A stretch of 45,695 bases of DNA. Source: Bacillota bacterium (lineage in GTDB: Bacteria; Bacillota; Clostridia; Lachnospirales; Lachnospiraceae). The stretch covers positions 1 through 45,695 of the forward strand of contig JAEZJW010000012.1 of NCBI GenBank assembly GCA_023415595.1, given 5' to 3'. Below the pieces are notes generated by a model that did no database searches, was not told the origin of the DNA, and saw only the letters and a program-made list of their open reading frames with translations. The translations under genes and the position numbers were made by a program. Every line of letters begins with the position of its first letter. Within the stretch, counting starts at the first letter, position 1. Below are positions 25,402 through 33,179 of this stretch, piece by piece.

Positions 25402-26683
25402 TAAGTTCAGGGAGCTTTACTCAAGAATAGATACCGACATAAGCATGGATCATAGAATTAAGAACCGGCTTCTGTATTATGATAATACGAAGGAGACCGA
25501 GGACCGGAACGGCTACGGAGAAAGCTACGACAGAAGCAGTCACACGGCCTTGTCGAAATTCAGGAAGCTGAAACTGATACTTCCATCACTAGGAGTTCTG
25601 ATATTTGTCGCAATCATACTCATAGGGTTCAGAGCAAATCTGTTCTCGAAAGCCCCTGAGCATGAAACTGCAGCCTCTAGCGGTCAAAGCCCTGATGAGA
25701 GCGGACTGTCTTCCTTACTGGATCGTTTATTGGGTGATGCGGAAGGAAATAGTGAGCCAGGAATAACGGACAAATCACAGGGCAAGGTGTCTGAAGATCC
25801 GGCGATAATAGAGGATAGCAATAACACTGAGGAGGATTTGAATGAGAAATCCTTACCTAAGAGTATAAGTGAGGTTACTCCCGATGATACAACCAAGGGA
25901 ACAGAGGTGAAACCGGTGAATCCGTCGGAGATAAGCCCGGATTCAAATCAAACGGATGTGCCTGTAACTGATACAAAGACAGAAAAAGCCGTGCCTGTTG
26001 CTGGGGATTTCTACTTTGCTCATTTTGATGTATTGACCAAGGGCTCTGTAAAAGCTTCGATCCCCAGTCTGGTGATAAGGCTGTATGGTAATGTGGATAG
26101 TATTGATCCGGCTGATCTATCCGATATCGTTTTGACCAGGAACGATGTTCCGGTCGATAACAGTATTACTGCAAATTACAGAAAAGTGCAGTTTACCTGG
26201 GGTTATGAAGAGGTGACCGATTTCTATTTTGATTTTGTGACCACGAATACGGAACCGGGAGTTTATAATCTGACGGGTAAATATAAGGGCGTACCCTTTG
26301 ATGTTTACAATAAAATCCTTGAAGCCGCTGTTACAGAAGAGCCGGCTGACGGTGAAGATCTGACCAGTGTCGGGTGGGCGTTTAAGCCGGATAAAAATGA
26401 TAAGCCAATGATCATATCGGAATTAGTGTTCTATTTTGAAGGCTTGCAGAATTCCTTCTATGTAACCGATCTGACAGATCTTAAAGTAACCCTTAATGGC
26501 AAAGAGATACCCTTTTCTTTAGAAGAACGAGTTTTTCGATATTATGAATTAAGCCTTGATAATGTCGGAGAAACAAGCTTTAATTTGATTTTAGAAAATA
26601 AATTAAGTGACTCGGGGGTTTACAGTCTTACTGGAGTATACAGGGGAAAGTCTTTTACCTCAATGGATATAACAATTCCTTAA
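25391..26683 (+). CDS. Membrane anti-sigma factor with duplicated extracellular domain
   Basis: The 430-residue product has a short cytoplasmic part (residues 1-60, opening KPDKFRELYSRIDTDISM, in the place of an anti-sigma domain), a membrane helix at about 61-81, an acidic Ser/Glu/Pro linker (about 90-200) and two copies of a beta domain at about 200-312 and 322-430. The copies share the order LVIRLYG/LVFYFEG, then DLSDIVLTRNDVPV/DLTDLKVTLNGKEIPF, then GVYNLTGKYKG/GVYSLTGVYRG. It overlaps the sigma gene, which supports the anti-sigma role. The cytoplasmic part has no clear zinc HxxxCxxC motif. The duplicated domain is presumably the sensor. Confidence 0.8.
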   Translation: MKPDKFRELYSRIDTDISMDHRIKNRLLYYDNTKETEDRNGYGESYDRSSHTALSKFRKLKLILPSLGVLIFVAIILIGFRANLFSKAPEHETAASSGQSPDESGLSSLLDRLLGDAEGNSEPGITDKSQGKVSEDPAIIEDSNNTEEDLNEKSLPKSISEVTPDDTTKGTEVKPVNPSEISPDSNQTDVPVTDTKTEKAVPVAGDFYFAHFDVLTKGSVKASIPSLVIRLYGNVDSIDPADLSDIVLTRNDVPVDNSITANYRKVQFTWGYEEVTDFYFDFVTTNTEPGVYNLTGKYKGVPFDVYNKILEAAVTEEPADGEDLTSVGWAFKPDKNDKPMIISELVFYFEGLQNSFYVTDLTDLKVTLNGKEIPFSLEERVFRYYELSLDNVGETSFNLILENKLSDSGVYSLTGVYRGKSFTSMDITIP

Positions 26684-26747
26684 TAAGAAAGGAAAAGTAA
26701 CTCAGTGTCATCGTTATCATTACTATCCAAAATTTGGAGGAGATGAT

Positions 26748-27470
26748 ATGAGGAGGCATTTCATCTATTTACTAAGCTGTATTATTGTTCTTATTGTTAT
26801 GGGTGTAGGAATAATATTATTGAGTGCATCCGGACAGAAGAATAGCTTACCGTACAAGTCATGGAAAAGCAGAGATGAAATGATTAAGGTACTTGGTGAT
26901 GATTATTTATATCCAACTTATTTACCTGCAGGTGAATCAATCAATAAGGCGATATACAATTCTTATTACATTGATAAAGAGACTTTTTTAAATTTGTTCC
27001 CACGAGATGAAACGGCCAAGAATTTTAACAACTATAACATATTTTATTATATAGATAGTGCAGTTGAAACTTCGCCGGATAAATGGCTTAATGCGGTTAA
27101 TATAACCTTTCAGAGAAACGAAAAAGGGTCGTGGGAACTATTTTATCAAACGGCAGATGAGCTAAAGCAGGAGCCCCTTAAGGGATATAAAGATTATATT
27201 TTCGTACTGAAAGATAAGAAAGAAGAGCTTGATGATACAACAATATTTATTTCTGCTTACTATACACAAGAAAATACATCTTTCTTCCATGTATTCGCAT
27301 ATTGCTTTGGAGAGAATATGCTTTCTCGATTCCAATTTGATTATAATCGAGGGAATAATATGGGCATCTCTGATCAGAAATACTCTGAAAAAGAAGAAGC
27401 GATTATACAACATATAAAAGCAGAAATCTCTAAAACTATAAAATCATTGGAACCTTCCATCATCAGCTGA
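26748..27470 (+). CDS. Membrane-anchored protein of unknown function
   Basis: The 240-residue product has an N-terminal membrane helix (about residues 5-26) or uncleaved signal, and an extracellular part rich in Tyr, Asn and Phe (IYNSYYIDKETFLNLFPRDE). YPTYLPAGESINKA resembles the short motif in DUF4367-type sensor proteins found beside sigma factors, but the match is too weak to name a family. ATG follows TTGGAGGAG. It lies 64 bases after the anti-sigma gene with no terminator between, so it is probably in the same operon. Its composition is more AT-rich than its neighbours. Confidence 0.7.
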   Translation: MRRHFIYLLSCIIVLIVMGVGIILLSASGQKNSLPYKSWKSRDEMIKVLGDDYLYPTYLPAGESINKAIYNSYYIDKETFLNLFPRDETAKNFNNYNIFYYIDSAVETSPDKWLNAVNITFQRNEKGSWELFYQTADELKQEPLKGYKDYIFVLKDKKEELDDTTIFISAYYTQENTSFFHVFAYCFGENMLSRFQFDYNRGNNMGISDQKYSEKEEAIIQHIKAEISKTIKSLEPSIIS

Positions 27471-27504
27471 GACGACTTGTGATCATAACCATACCCATGC
27501 ATAG

Positions 27505-27540
27505 AACAACCCACTGCGGAGTCGTAGTGGGTTGTTTGTT
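27505..27540 (+). terminator. Terminator of the sigma operon
   Basis: ACAACCCACT and AGTGGGTTGT arms then T-rich tail; sits 66 bases before the end of the convergent 27601 gene. Confidence 0.85.
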
Positions 27541-27600
27541 TTATTTTTATATGAAAGTCAGTGCAGCCGGCTGTTACCTCTAGTAACCTATCATGTCAAG

Positions 27601-28005
27601 CTATTTACGGCTTTTCGGAGCCTTAGGCCTTGCAAACGGGAACTCCTGGCTTTCTTTTGCTTTATTGAAATTCTCGATCATAAGGGTTTTGATAGCTGCT
27701 GCATCCTCTTTTTCGAGTACTCCATACGCGGCCAGTTTGTCCATCACCTTGATTTCTGCTTTCAACTCTGCTTCAAGCAGGGAATAGATTTCATCCTTCT
27801 GCTTCTTTGTCAACGCATTCCAGTTATCATAGGCTTTGTCTAATTTTTCTTCGTATGCGGCCCTCTTATCCTTCTGGTCATTCTCTTTTTCTGACAGTGT
27901 TACTGATCCGGTGTTGTTTTCAGCTGCATGAGCGGTACTAGGGCTTAGGCCTAGAAAACCGACTGTACAGGCTATTGCTAAAGCGCATAACTTTGCATTA
28001 AACAT
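27601..28005 (-). CDS. Secreted DUF2680-type protein
   Basis: The 134-residue product starts at ATG 28005 with GAGG 6 bases before; an upstream GTG overlaps that ribosome site. A signal peptide (about residues 1-27, ending AHA) is followed by a charged helical domain with LTKKQKDEIYSLLEAELKAE and IKVMDKLAAYGVLEKEDAAAIK, the pattern of the DUF2680 family of secreted clostridial and bacillar proteins. Function not established. Ends with a basic tail (ARPKAPKSRK). Single gene. Confidence 0.78.
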   Translation of the reverse strand: MFNAKLCALAIACTVGFLGLSPSTAHAAENNTGSVTLSEKENDQKDKRAAYEEKLDKAYDNWNALTKKQKDEIYSLLEAELKAEIKVMDKLAAYGVLEKEDAAAIKTLMIENFNKAKESQEFPFARPKAPKSRK

Positions 28006-28163
28006 AAGCAACCTCACTTTCTCACAACAGACGGTGCACTAACTTTCGGAATTAGTATTTACCGTATTGAAGGTGAAGTTGTGAATTTTAAAGTAAAACA
28101 TATATCTGCCTTGAGTGTAAGAATCTGGTTTTTTTGAACGAAGTGGTGCCTTTCATCCTATCC

Positions 28164-28343
28164 CTATTTAATCTCCCTTGCCGGCATCTCGTCCGGTATC
28201 CCGGGTGTTGCGATGGAAGGACCCGGCTGTTCTATCTCCGGATGATTGCCTCGCTCTGTTCTTGGTTCATTGCCTGTATCATTTCTTGAACTTGAATTCT
28301 CAAAATTGTGACTGTGATTATCTTCATATCGGCTGTTATTCAT
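28164..28343 (-). CDS. Small polar protein (59 residues)
   Basis: A short frame on the minus strand starts at ATG 28343, 6 bases after AAAGGAGGG, and ends at TAG 28164. The product is hydrophilic: an Asn/Ser/His-rich start (NNSRYEDNHSHNFENSSS, then RNDTG) and a Pro/Glu-rich end (HPEIEQPGPSIATPGIPDEM). It shares size, composition, the SSRNDTGN-like phrase and strong ribosome site with the small protein at 8408 (SSRNDTSRN). Too short for many gene finders. Function unknown. Confidence 0.65.
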   Translation of the reverse strand: MNNSRYEDNHSHNFENSSSRNDTGNEPRTERGNHPEIEQPGPSIATPGIPDEMPAREIK

Positions 28344-28515
28344 TGCTTCTATCCCTCCTTTATTGACATTTCGTTGTTACAGTATTATTTTCCGCATATC
28401 CTTCCTGTTATATTCATCTCTGTGATGGAACAGAAGCTTCCGCAAGCAAGGAAAGCGCTAATCTGTGGACAAGTAATCACCGGACTGTTACAATAGTTGA
28501 TAAAGGAGAGCAGCC

Positions 28516-28699
28516 ATGATAAGAACAATACTTACGGCTCTCATTACATGGTTCACTGACCCGAATTGATAAGCTGAGGATGCTGGCAGAACGATCTGAG
28601 CGTTATATTACCGGTACGGTCTTTGCTGCTGTAGGGCTTTTGGTTCTGTGGGACTGTGGGACGATGGAAAGAATTTATGATTATCTGAAAGCTATGTGA
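28516..28699 (+). pseudogene. Possible small membrane-peptide gene broken by a frame change
   Basis: AAAGGAG and ATG 28516 open a 17-codon frame that stops at 28569. In the +1 phase an open frame runs through the same stretch and continues to TGA 28697, with a 39-codon ATG frame from 28580 that has a membrane-like TVFAAVGLLVLW. The two together would make one small single-helix protein if one base were changed. A terminator follows at 28718. Either a degraded gene, two overlapping peptides, or a sequence error. Confidence 0.35.
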
Positions 28700-28717
28700 T
28701 TTTACTATATTATGAAT

Positions 28718-28764
28718 AGAGGCAGACTCGAAGTTATTAGATCGGGTCTGCCTCTTCTTTTTTG
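28718..28764 (+). terminator. Hairpin terminator
   Basis: AGAGGCAGACTCGA and TCGGGTCTGCCTCT arms (one mismatch), then TCTTTTTT. Implies a plus-strand transcript ending here. Confidence 0.85.
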
Positions 28765-28800
28765 GTCGATAAATCAGCCTTATAACGGCCACATGTAATA

Positions 28801-29133
28801 AAATCGTAATAATATTTTAAAATTATTGCAATAAATTTTAACCAGCGTTATCGATATATCAGGACGGTGCTGAGCAGCATCCCCTGCCATTAAATCGAAC
28901 GGGAAGCAATAGTCAGAAGCCTTGATTTATAAGGTATTAATATGGTTTTTATATCAGAAGAGCCAATCTGGAAAAGGAAGAATATTACCGAATTTAGGTA
29001 GAATATCAGGAAAGGAAAGGCAGAAAATCCCTTGTATCTGGCAGGATAACCATTATCTAACTCTTGAACTAGTAGTTCTACTGTGGTAGTCTAAGGGAGC
29101 AGCAAGGAAGACACCAAACAGGAGGTACACAAA
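28801..29133 (+). promoter_or_regulatory. Long leader before the CAP-domain gene
   Basis: 333 bases without a gene: AT-rich first 50 bases, then purine-rich sequence with small hairpins (GGTGCTG/CAGCATC near 28865; GAACT-AGT-AGTTC near 29065). AATCCCTT near 29028 could pair with CTAAGGG near 29091. No known riboswitch class recognised. AGGAGGT precedes ATG 29134. Confidence 0.4.
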
Positions 29134-30204
29134 ATGAAAAAGATAATAGTAACTATATGTTCACTGGCACTATCCGTAGCAGGTACTCTTGGCGTAAATC
29201 AGCTGGCATTAAATAATAGTGATGCTATCAATACCAATTCAGATAATACAGCAGTAGTACAATACGCCGACAATGCTGAGGATCAGTACAGCTTGACTGC
29301 TGACAGCAAGACAGATGCTGCTTCAGCAATCGTGAAGGAAGCTGCTGCAGATGCAGATGTGGCAGCCCCTGCAACGCAGTCAGAAATTAAGTCAGAAGTA
29401 TTAGGAGCAACTGAAACGAAGAAGGCGCCAAAAGCGAAAAAAGCTAAGGCAAAGAAAATTGCTAAGAAAAAGGATACTGCTAAGGTAAAGAATACTGCTA
29501 AGGCAGCACCTGTAAGCAGCAAGAAGAACGCTTATGTATATAAGAATATAGATTTATCCCAGTGTGATAATACGAAGGAAGTAGTGAAGGTTTTACAGCA
29601 GAATGGCTGTAAAGATATCAATCTGAGCAATGTAAACCAGATCTCCTCATTGAAGGATATACTTGCATTAATCAACGGTGCTGACAATAAGAATACAACT
29701 ACACCTGCACCGACAAAGGCTCCGGCACCTACAACAAAGCCGACTGCTCCTACTACGAAACCGGCACCTACAACAAAGCCGACAGCTCCCGCACCTACAA
29801 AAGCACCTGCTAACAATACGAATACCGGTATCAGCAACTATGCAAATCAGGTTCTTCAGTTAGTAAACCAGGAGCGTGCGAAGGCAGGTTTATCAGCTCT
29901 TACCACAAACTCCACATTGAAGGCCGCAGCAGATGTTCGTGCCCAGGAGACAGTACAGTCCTTCTCCCATACTAGACCGAACGGATCTACCTTCTCTTCC
30001 GTATTAAAGGAACATGGTATTTCCTACAGAACAGCAGGTGAGAATATTGCCTACGGTCAGAGAACTCCTCAGGAAGTAGTGACTGCATGGATGAATTCCC
30101 CCGGTCACAGAGCTAACATCATGAACGGTAATTTCGGTAAAATCGGTATCGGTGTATATCAGAAGAATGGAGTAATTTATTGGTCCCAGTTATTCACTAA
30201 CTAA
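29134..30204 (+). CDS. Secreted CAP/SCP-domain protein
   Basis: The 356-residue product starts at ATG after AGGAGGT. A signal peptide (about residues 1-22) is followed by an Ala/Asp region, a Lys/Ala-rich basic stretch (about 95-125), a small helical domain (about 130-185: QCDNTKEVVKVLQQNGCKD), a Pro/Thr-rich linker of APTTKP repeats (about 190-228), and a C-terminal CAP domain of the YkwD type (about 232-356) with VNQERAKAGLSAL, the FSHTRPNG histidine, AGENIAYG and WMNSPGHRANIM. These secreted CAP proteins are common in spore-formers; biochemical role is unclear. Confidence 0.93.
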   Translation: MKKIIVTICSLALSVAGTLGVNQLALNNSDAINTNSDNTAVVQYADNAEDQYSLTADSKTDAASAIVKEAAADADVAAPATQSEIKSEVLGATETKKAPKAKKAKAKKIAKKKDTAKVKNTAKAAPVSSKKNAYVYKNIDLSQCDNTKEVVKVLQQNGCKDINLSNVNQISSLKDILALINGADNKNTTTPAPTKAPAPTTKPTAPTTKPAPTTKPTAPAPTKAPANNTNTGISNYANQVLQLVNQERAKAGLSALTTNSTLKAAADVRAQETVQSFSHTRPNGSTFSSVLKEHGISYRTAGENIAYGQRTPQEVVTAWMNSPGHRANIMNGNFGKIGIGVYQKNGVIYWSQLFTN

Positions 30205-30264
30205 TCGGGATTAAGAACAGAAGGTTTAAAGCTTAGCGACATTACCTTAAATCCGTAGAGCATT

Positions 30265-30310
30265 AAAAAGGAGTCTGGTTTTCCGGCAGGAAACCAGACT
30301 CCTTTCTATT
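30265..30310 (+). terminator. Terminator of the CAP gene
   Basis: AAAGGAGTCTGGTTTTCC and GGAAACCAGACTCCTTT arms, T-rich tail. Confidence 0.88.
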
Positions 30311-30353
30311 ACCATAAGACGTCCAAACCTAAACTGCTATAGACCATGTTTCT

Positions 30354-30893
30354 TCAGGTTACCTCTTCATAAAGCCAGTAGTAGCCCTGCGGAAAGCCGC
30401 AGACCGGGCAGATCAGCGGAGCACATTCGCCGCTCAGGATATTGCCGCACTGCAGGCAGATCCATAGAGTCCGCTGAGGTTTGCAGAACAATTCATTGCG
30501 GACGAAGTCCTCATACAGATTTCTGAACTCTAAACTATGGTTCAGGTCTATATTAGCCACACCATTAAAGAGTGCAGCGATATCATTAAAGCCTTCTTCT
30601 CTTGCAACCCGGGCATACTCCCGGTACATCACATTACCTGTATAGGTCTCTTCTTCGACAGAAGCAAGAAGGAACTGCTCTGTTGTCGGCAGTATCCCCT
30701 CGTTTATTCTCCGAAGCCAGATTCTGGCGTGCTCCTTATCATTTCTCGCAGTGGTATCATATACATTTCCAATCTCGATATATCCTTCCTGCCTCGCTCT
30801 GTCACCATAGATCAGAGATCTGGTGGCTGCCATAAGCTCCACATTGTATGCATTTAGCAAATTGCTATAGGTTCTGCTTTGTTGGAATTCCAT
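30354..30893 (-). CDS. Rubrerythrin-like protein with changed diiron ligands
   Basis: The 179-residue protein has a ferritin-like four-helix domain (about 1-133) and a C-terminal rubredoxin-like zinc/iron knuckle with Cys146, 149, 162 and 165. Rubrerythrins reduce hydrogen peroxide in anaerobes. Aligned by eye with the classical protein, ligands Glu20, His56, Glu94 and His130 correspond to Glu19, His55, Glu82 and His119, but Glu53 and Glu127 become Asp52 and Asp116, and the mobile Glu97 becomes Thr85. The site may therefore be weakened or changed. ATG 30893 follows AAGGTGAAT. Next to the DUF2935 gene on the same strand. Confidence 0.85.
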   Translation of the reverse strand: MEFQQSRTYSNLLNAYNVELMAATRSLIYGDRARQEGYIEIGNVYDTTARNDKEHARIWLRRINEGILPTTEQFLLASVEEETYTGNVMYREYARVAREEGFNDIAALFNGVANIDLNHSLEFRNLYEDFVRNELFCKPQRTLWICLQCGNILSGECAPLICPVCGFPQGYYWLYEEVT

Positions 30894-30978
30894 AATTCAC
30901 CTTATCATGATTGGTTATTGATATATCATATGAGCCTGCCCATCTAAATATGAAATACCATCGACACAGGATGCGGCG

Positions 30979-31791
30979 TCACGCTTCCAGCCGCGGTCTG
31001 GTTGGATCACAATCAGGGCGTTTTAGCAATCCGGCAGTCTGTGCCAGCTTCCACAGATAGTAACATTCTTCTCTGGCCATATGATCTGCCATTAACGGGA
31101 AGAGCGTCCCAAGGACTCTGCCGTCGATGCGCTGATCCCTCAGGGTTTCCAGAAACTCTTTGAATTGCTGCAGCATAAGATCGGATTGTTCATTCAGTCG
31201 GTTTAAGGAAGGAAAGTTCGGTATCTGTGTCCTCAGATAACCGTTCAACATGATTGCTTTAAGATTAAGATCGGTAAAATTCATCTCATAATAATGACTT
31301 TTATCAATCAAATCCCTCTCAACCGGATCCAGATTCGCTGCAACCGATGCAGCATGCCCGATTGCATCCGTCAGCCATAGCAGGTGATAGTGGATCGGGT
31401 GGAACAGGATGGACTTCCCGTTCATTATTAAATTAATGACGGTCATAAACTCCTCTAATTCATTCAGCATGTCATTGAAGAAGGTAGAGGGCAGATGTAC
31501 CTTAATTTCTGAGCTTAAAGTAAGAGCAAGTAGCAGCAGTTTGAATTCACGGAACTGATGCGTGAGCTGATAGGCCTGCCGATTTAAGACATCGAGCTCA
31601 TTGGCATTCAGCTGTCTTCTGGCTTGTTCGAGAAGCTGGTCATAGCTGATGATAAAATCCTGTGACCGTTGTAAATATTCCACCTCATTCGGTGCAAGAG
31701 AAAAGAAAATAAACCGGGCATGATCCCCCATGATCTGAAGCCAAAAGCGATGTTCCATCAAAGCAGTATCAACATCGATATGTTCCTCCAC
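30979..31791 (-). CDS. DUF2935 protein, ferritin-like helical
   Basis: The 270-residue product starts at GTG 31791, with GGGAGG 7 bases upstream; an ATG nine codons earlier has no ribosome site. Two helical repeats, each opening with a His/Glu-rich helix (DVDTALMEHRFWLQIMGDHA; PLMADHMAREECYYLWKL), match DUF2935, a family of spore-former proteins with a hemerythrin- or ferritin-like fold that may bind metal. Lies 85 bases upstream of the rubrerythrin-like gene on the same strand, so joint expression is likely. Divergent from the TSUP transporter. Confidence 0.88.
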   Translation of the reverse strand: MEEHIDVDTALMEHRFWLQIMGDHARFIFFSLAPNEVEYLQRSQDFIISYDQLLEQARRQLNANELDVLNRQAYQLTHQFREFKLLLLALTLSSEIKVHLPSTFFNDMLNELEEFMTVINLIMNGKSILFHPIHYHLLWLTDAIGHAASVAANLDPVERDLIDKSHYYEMNFTDLNLKAIMLNGYLRTQIPNFPSLNRLNEQSDLMLQQFKEFLETLRDQRIDGRVLGTLFPLMADHMAREECYYLWKLAQTAGLLKRPDCDPTRPRLEA

Positions 31792-31857
31792 AAAAATACC
31801 TCCCAGTATTTCATTCATACAATTATATGCATCTTTAGGTTAAAATATGGTGTCATA

Positions 31858-31886
31858 TTGACAAGAAAAGTCAAGATAAGTATACT
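31858..31886 (+). promoter_or_regulatory. Near-consensus promoter of the TSUP gene
   Basis: TTGACA, exactly 17 bases, TATACT at 31881-31886. Confidence 0.8.
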
Positions 31887-31892
31887 TATCTT
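31873..31892 (+). promoter_or_regulatory. 20-bp perfect palindrome over the -10
   Basis: AAGATAAGTATACTTATCTT is perfectly symmetric and covers the -10 of the TSUP promoter. A repressor bound here would block transcription; the same site lies about 80 bases upstream of the DUF2935 gene on the other strand. Confidence 0.75.
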
Positions 31893-32009
31893 CGTGTTAA
31901 AAAGAGTAAGAAGCTTTACCATAACCAGCAGAAGGAAAGATAAGCTTCAACGAATGAATGATACCGTTGGATGAACGGATGAAATAATACATAAGAATTG
32001 GAGATCATC

Positions 32010-32771
32010 ATGGAATTGACATTAGAGATGTTTTTGATTGTATGCCCTTTGATTTTCTTGGCAGGGCTGGTAGATTCCATAGCGGGAGGCGGCGGGCTGA
32101 TTTCTCTTCCTGCATATCTGTTGGCAGGACTACCTACCCATCATGCCATCGGTACGAATAAATTATCCTCTGCGGTTGGTACTACTGTATCCGCCAGCAG
32201 GTTCTGTAAGAATAGGTTCGTGGATTGGGGTGTAGCGATACCCTCGATTCTGCTGTCTCTAGTCGGCTCAACACTGGGGGCTCAGTTGTCCATGCATCTG
32301 TCGGAAAGCATCATGAAGCATGTCCTCATGATTGTCCTGCCCATAGTAGCTTATTATGTATTAAGAAGCAGATCTCTGAAGGAGGACACCTCGGAAAAGT
32401 CAGTTACAAGGAAAAGAGTGTACCTGATCACCTGCCTGGCTTCCTTCTTCCTGGGGGCTTACGACGGATTCTATGGACCCGGGACAGGTTCCTTCCTAAT
32501 TCTCATCTTTACCGGATTGGCGAGGATGGATATCAAGAAAGCAGCAGGTAACACCAAGCTGGTAAATCTGGCTTCGAATATTGCTGCACTGGTTACCTAT
32601 CTGACCGGCGGTAAGGTTGTCATCCTTCTTGGAGCAACTGCTGCGCTGTTCAGTATTGCAGGAAATTACGTTGGCTCCGGTCTTGTCATCAAAAACGGAC
32701 ACAAGGTCATAAGACCGATCATTCTGGTGGTGTTATCCCTGCTGTTCCTGAAGGTGTTGGCAGATTTTTAG
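32010..32771 (+). CDS. TSUP (TauE/SafE) family membrane transporter
   Basis: The 253-residue protein starts at ATG 32010 just after TTGGAGATC; the TTG at 31998 lies in the ribosome site. About 8 membrane helices in two repeats. The first has the signature LVDSIAGGGGLISLPAYLL and the second GAYDGFYGPGTGSFL, typical of TauE/SafE (TSUP) proteins, which move sulfite, sulfoacetate or other anions. Substrate unknown. The strong promoter with a palindrome suggests tight repression, perhaps by a redox or sulfur-sensing regulator encoded elsewhere. Confidence 0.9.
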   Translation: MELTLEMFLIVCPLIFLAGLVDSIAGGGGLISLPAYLLAGLPTHHAIGTNKLSSAVGTTVSASRFCKNRFVDWGVAIPSILLSLVGSTLGAQLSMHLSESIMKHVLMIVLPIVAYYVLRSRSLKEDTSEKSVTRKRVYLITCLASFFLGAYDGFYGPGTGSFLILIFTGLARMDIKKAAGNTKLVNLASNIAALVTYLTGGKVVILLGATAALFSIAGNYVGSGLVIKNGHKVIRPIILVVLSLLFLKVLADF

Positions 32772-32815
32772 AATAAGGTAATACTCCAGTTATAGTAAGA
32801 AGTAGATCGCATCAT

Positions 32816-33091
32816 TTATAATAAGTAGTCGTTCTCCTCATTCGCTAATTGAAGAGTTCTGATTTCGTATGTCTTGCTCCCGGAAGAGATAAATGGATCA
32901 GACTCTGCAATCCTCACTGCCATGACCATGTCCTCTGCCGAAAAAACCACCATTCCCCCGGGATAATCCGTGAATGGGCCGCAGAGGATCAGTCTGCCCT
33001 GTTCATTTAATGTCTTTAAGTGTTCCACATGTTCTCTGATTAATTCTTCGTTTAGTGGTTTCTGATTCTTCATCAGGTACAGATAAGTCAT
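32816..33091 (-). CDS. YciI family protein
   Basis: The 91-residue product resembles the YciI-like family: ferredoxin-like fold, opening YLYLMKN, then HVEHLKTLNEQGRLILCGPF with the conserved Gly-Pro-Phe and the later FSAEDMVMAVRIAESDPF. The usual HH or HD active-site pair corresponds to the EHVEHLK region. Enzymatic role in the family is mostly unknown. ATG 33091 follows CAGGAGAAT. Single gene, convergent with TSUP. Confidence 0.82.
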   Translation of the reverse strand: MTYLYLMKNQKPLNEELIREHVEHLKTLNEQGRLILCGPFTDYPGGMVVFSAEDMVMAVRIAESDPFISSGSKTYEIRTLQLANEENDYLL

Positions 33092-33179
33092 GATTTATTC
33101 TCCTGTTTATAATTCTAAGAATTACTGAATTTGTCTTGTTTCTAATGTGCTTATAATAGATATTTATTCCTGCTCATCA

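Noticed and set aside
28308..28496. 62-residue hydrophobic plus-strand frame near 28.3 kb
   Set aside because: No ribosome site; it overlaps the start of the better supported minus-strand small gene.
28801..29133. Riboswitch (c-di-GMP or c-di-AMP) in the CAP leader
   Set aside because: Small hairpins are visible but none of the conserved core motifs could be recognised.
29672..29825. Short tandem repeats as possible CRISPR or minisatellite
   Set aside because: They are in-frame codon repeats for a Pro/Thr linker without spacers.
29283..29837. Hydrophobic Val/Gly/Ala-rich minus-strand frames inside the CAP gene
   Set aside because: They mirror the Lys/Ala and Pro/Thr repeats of the real gene.
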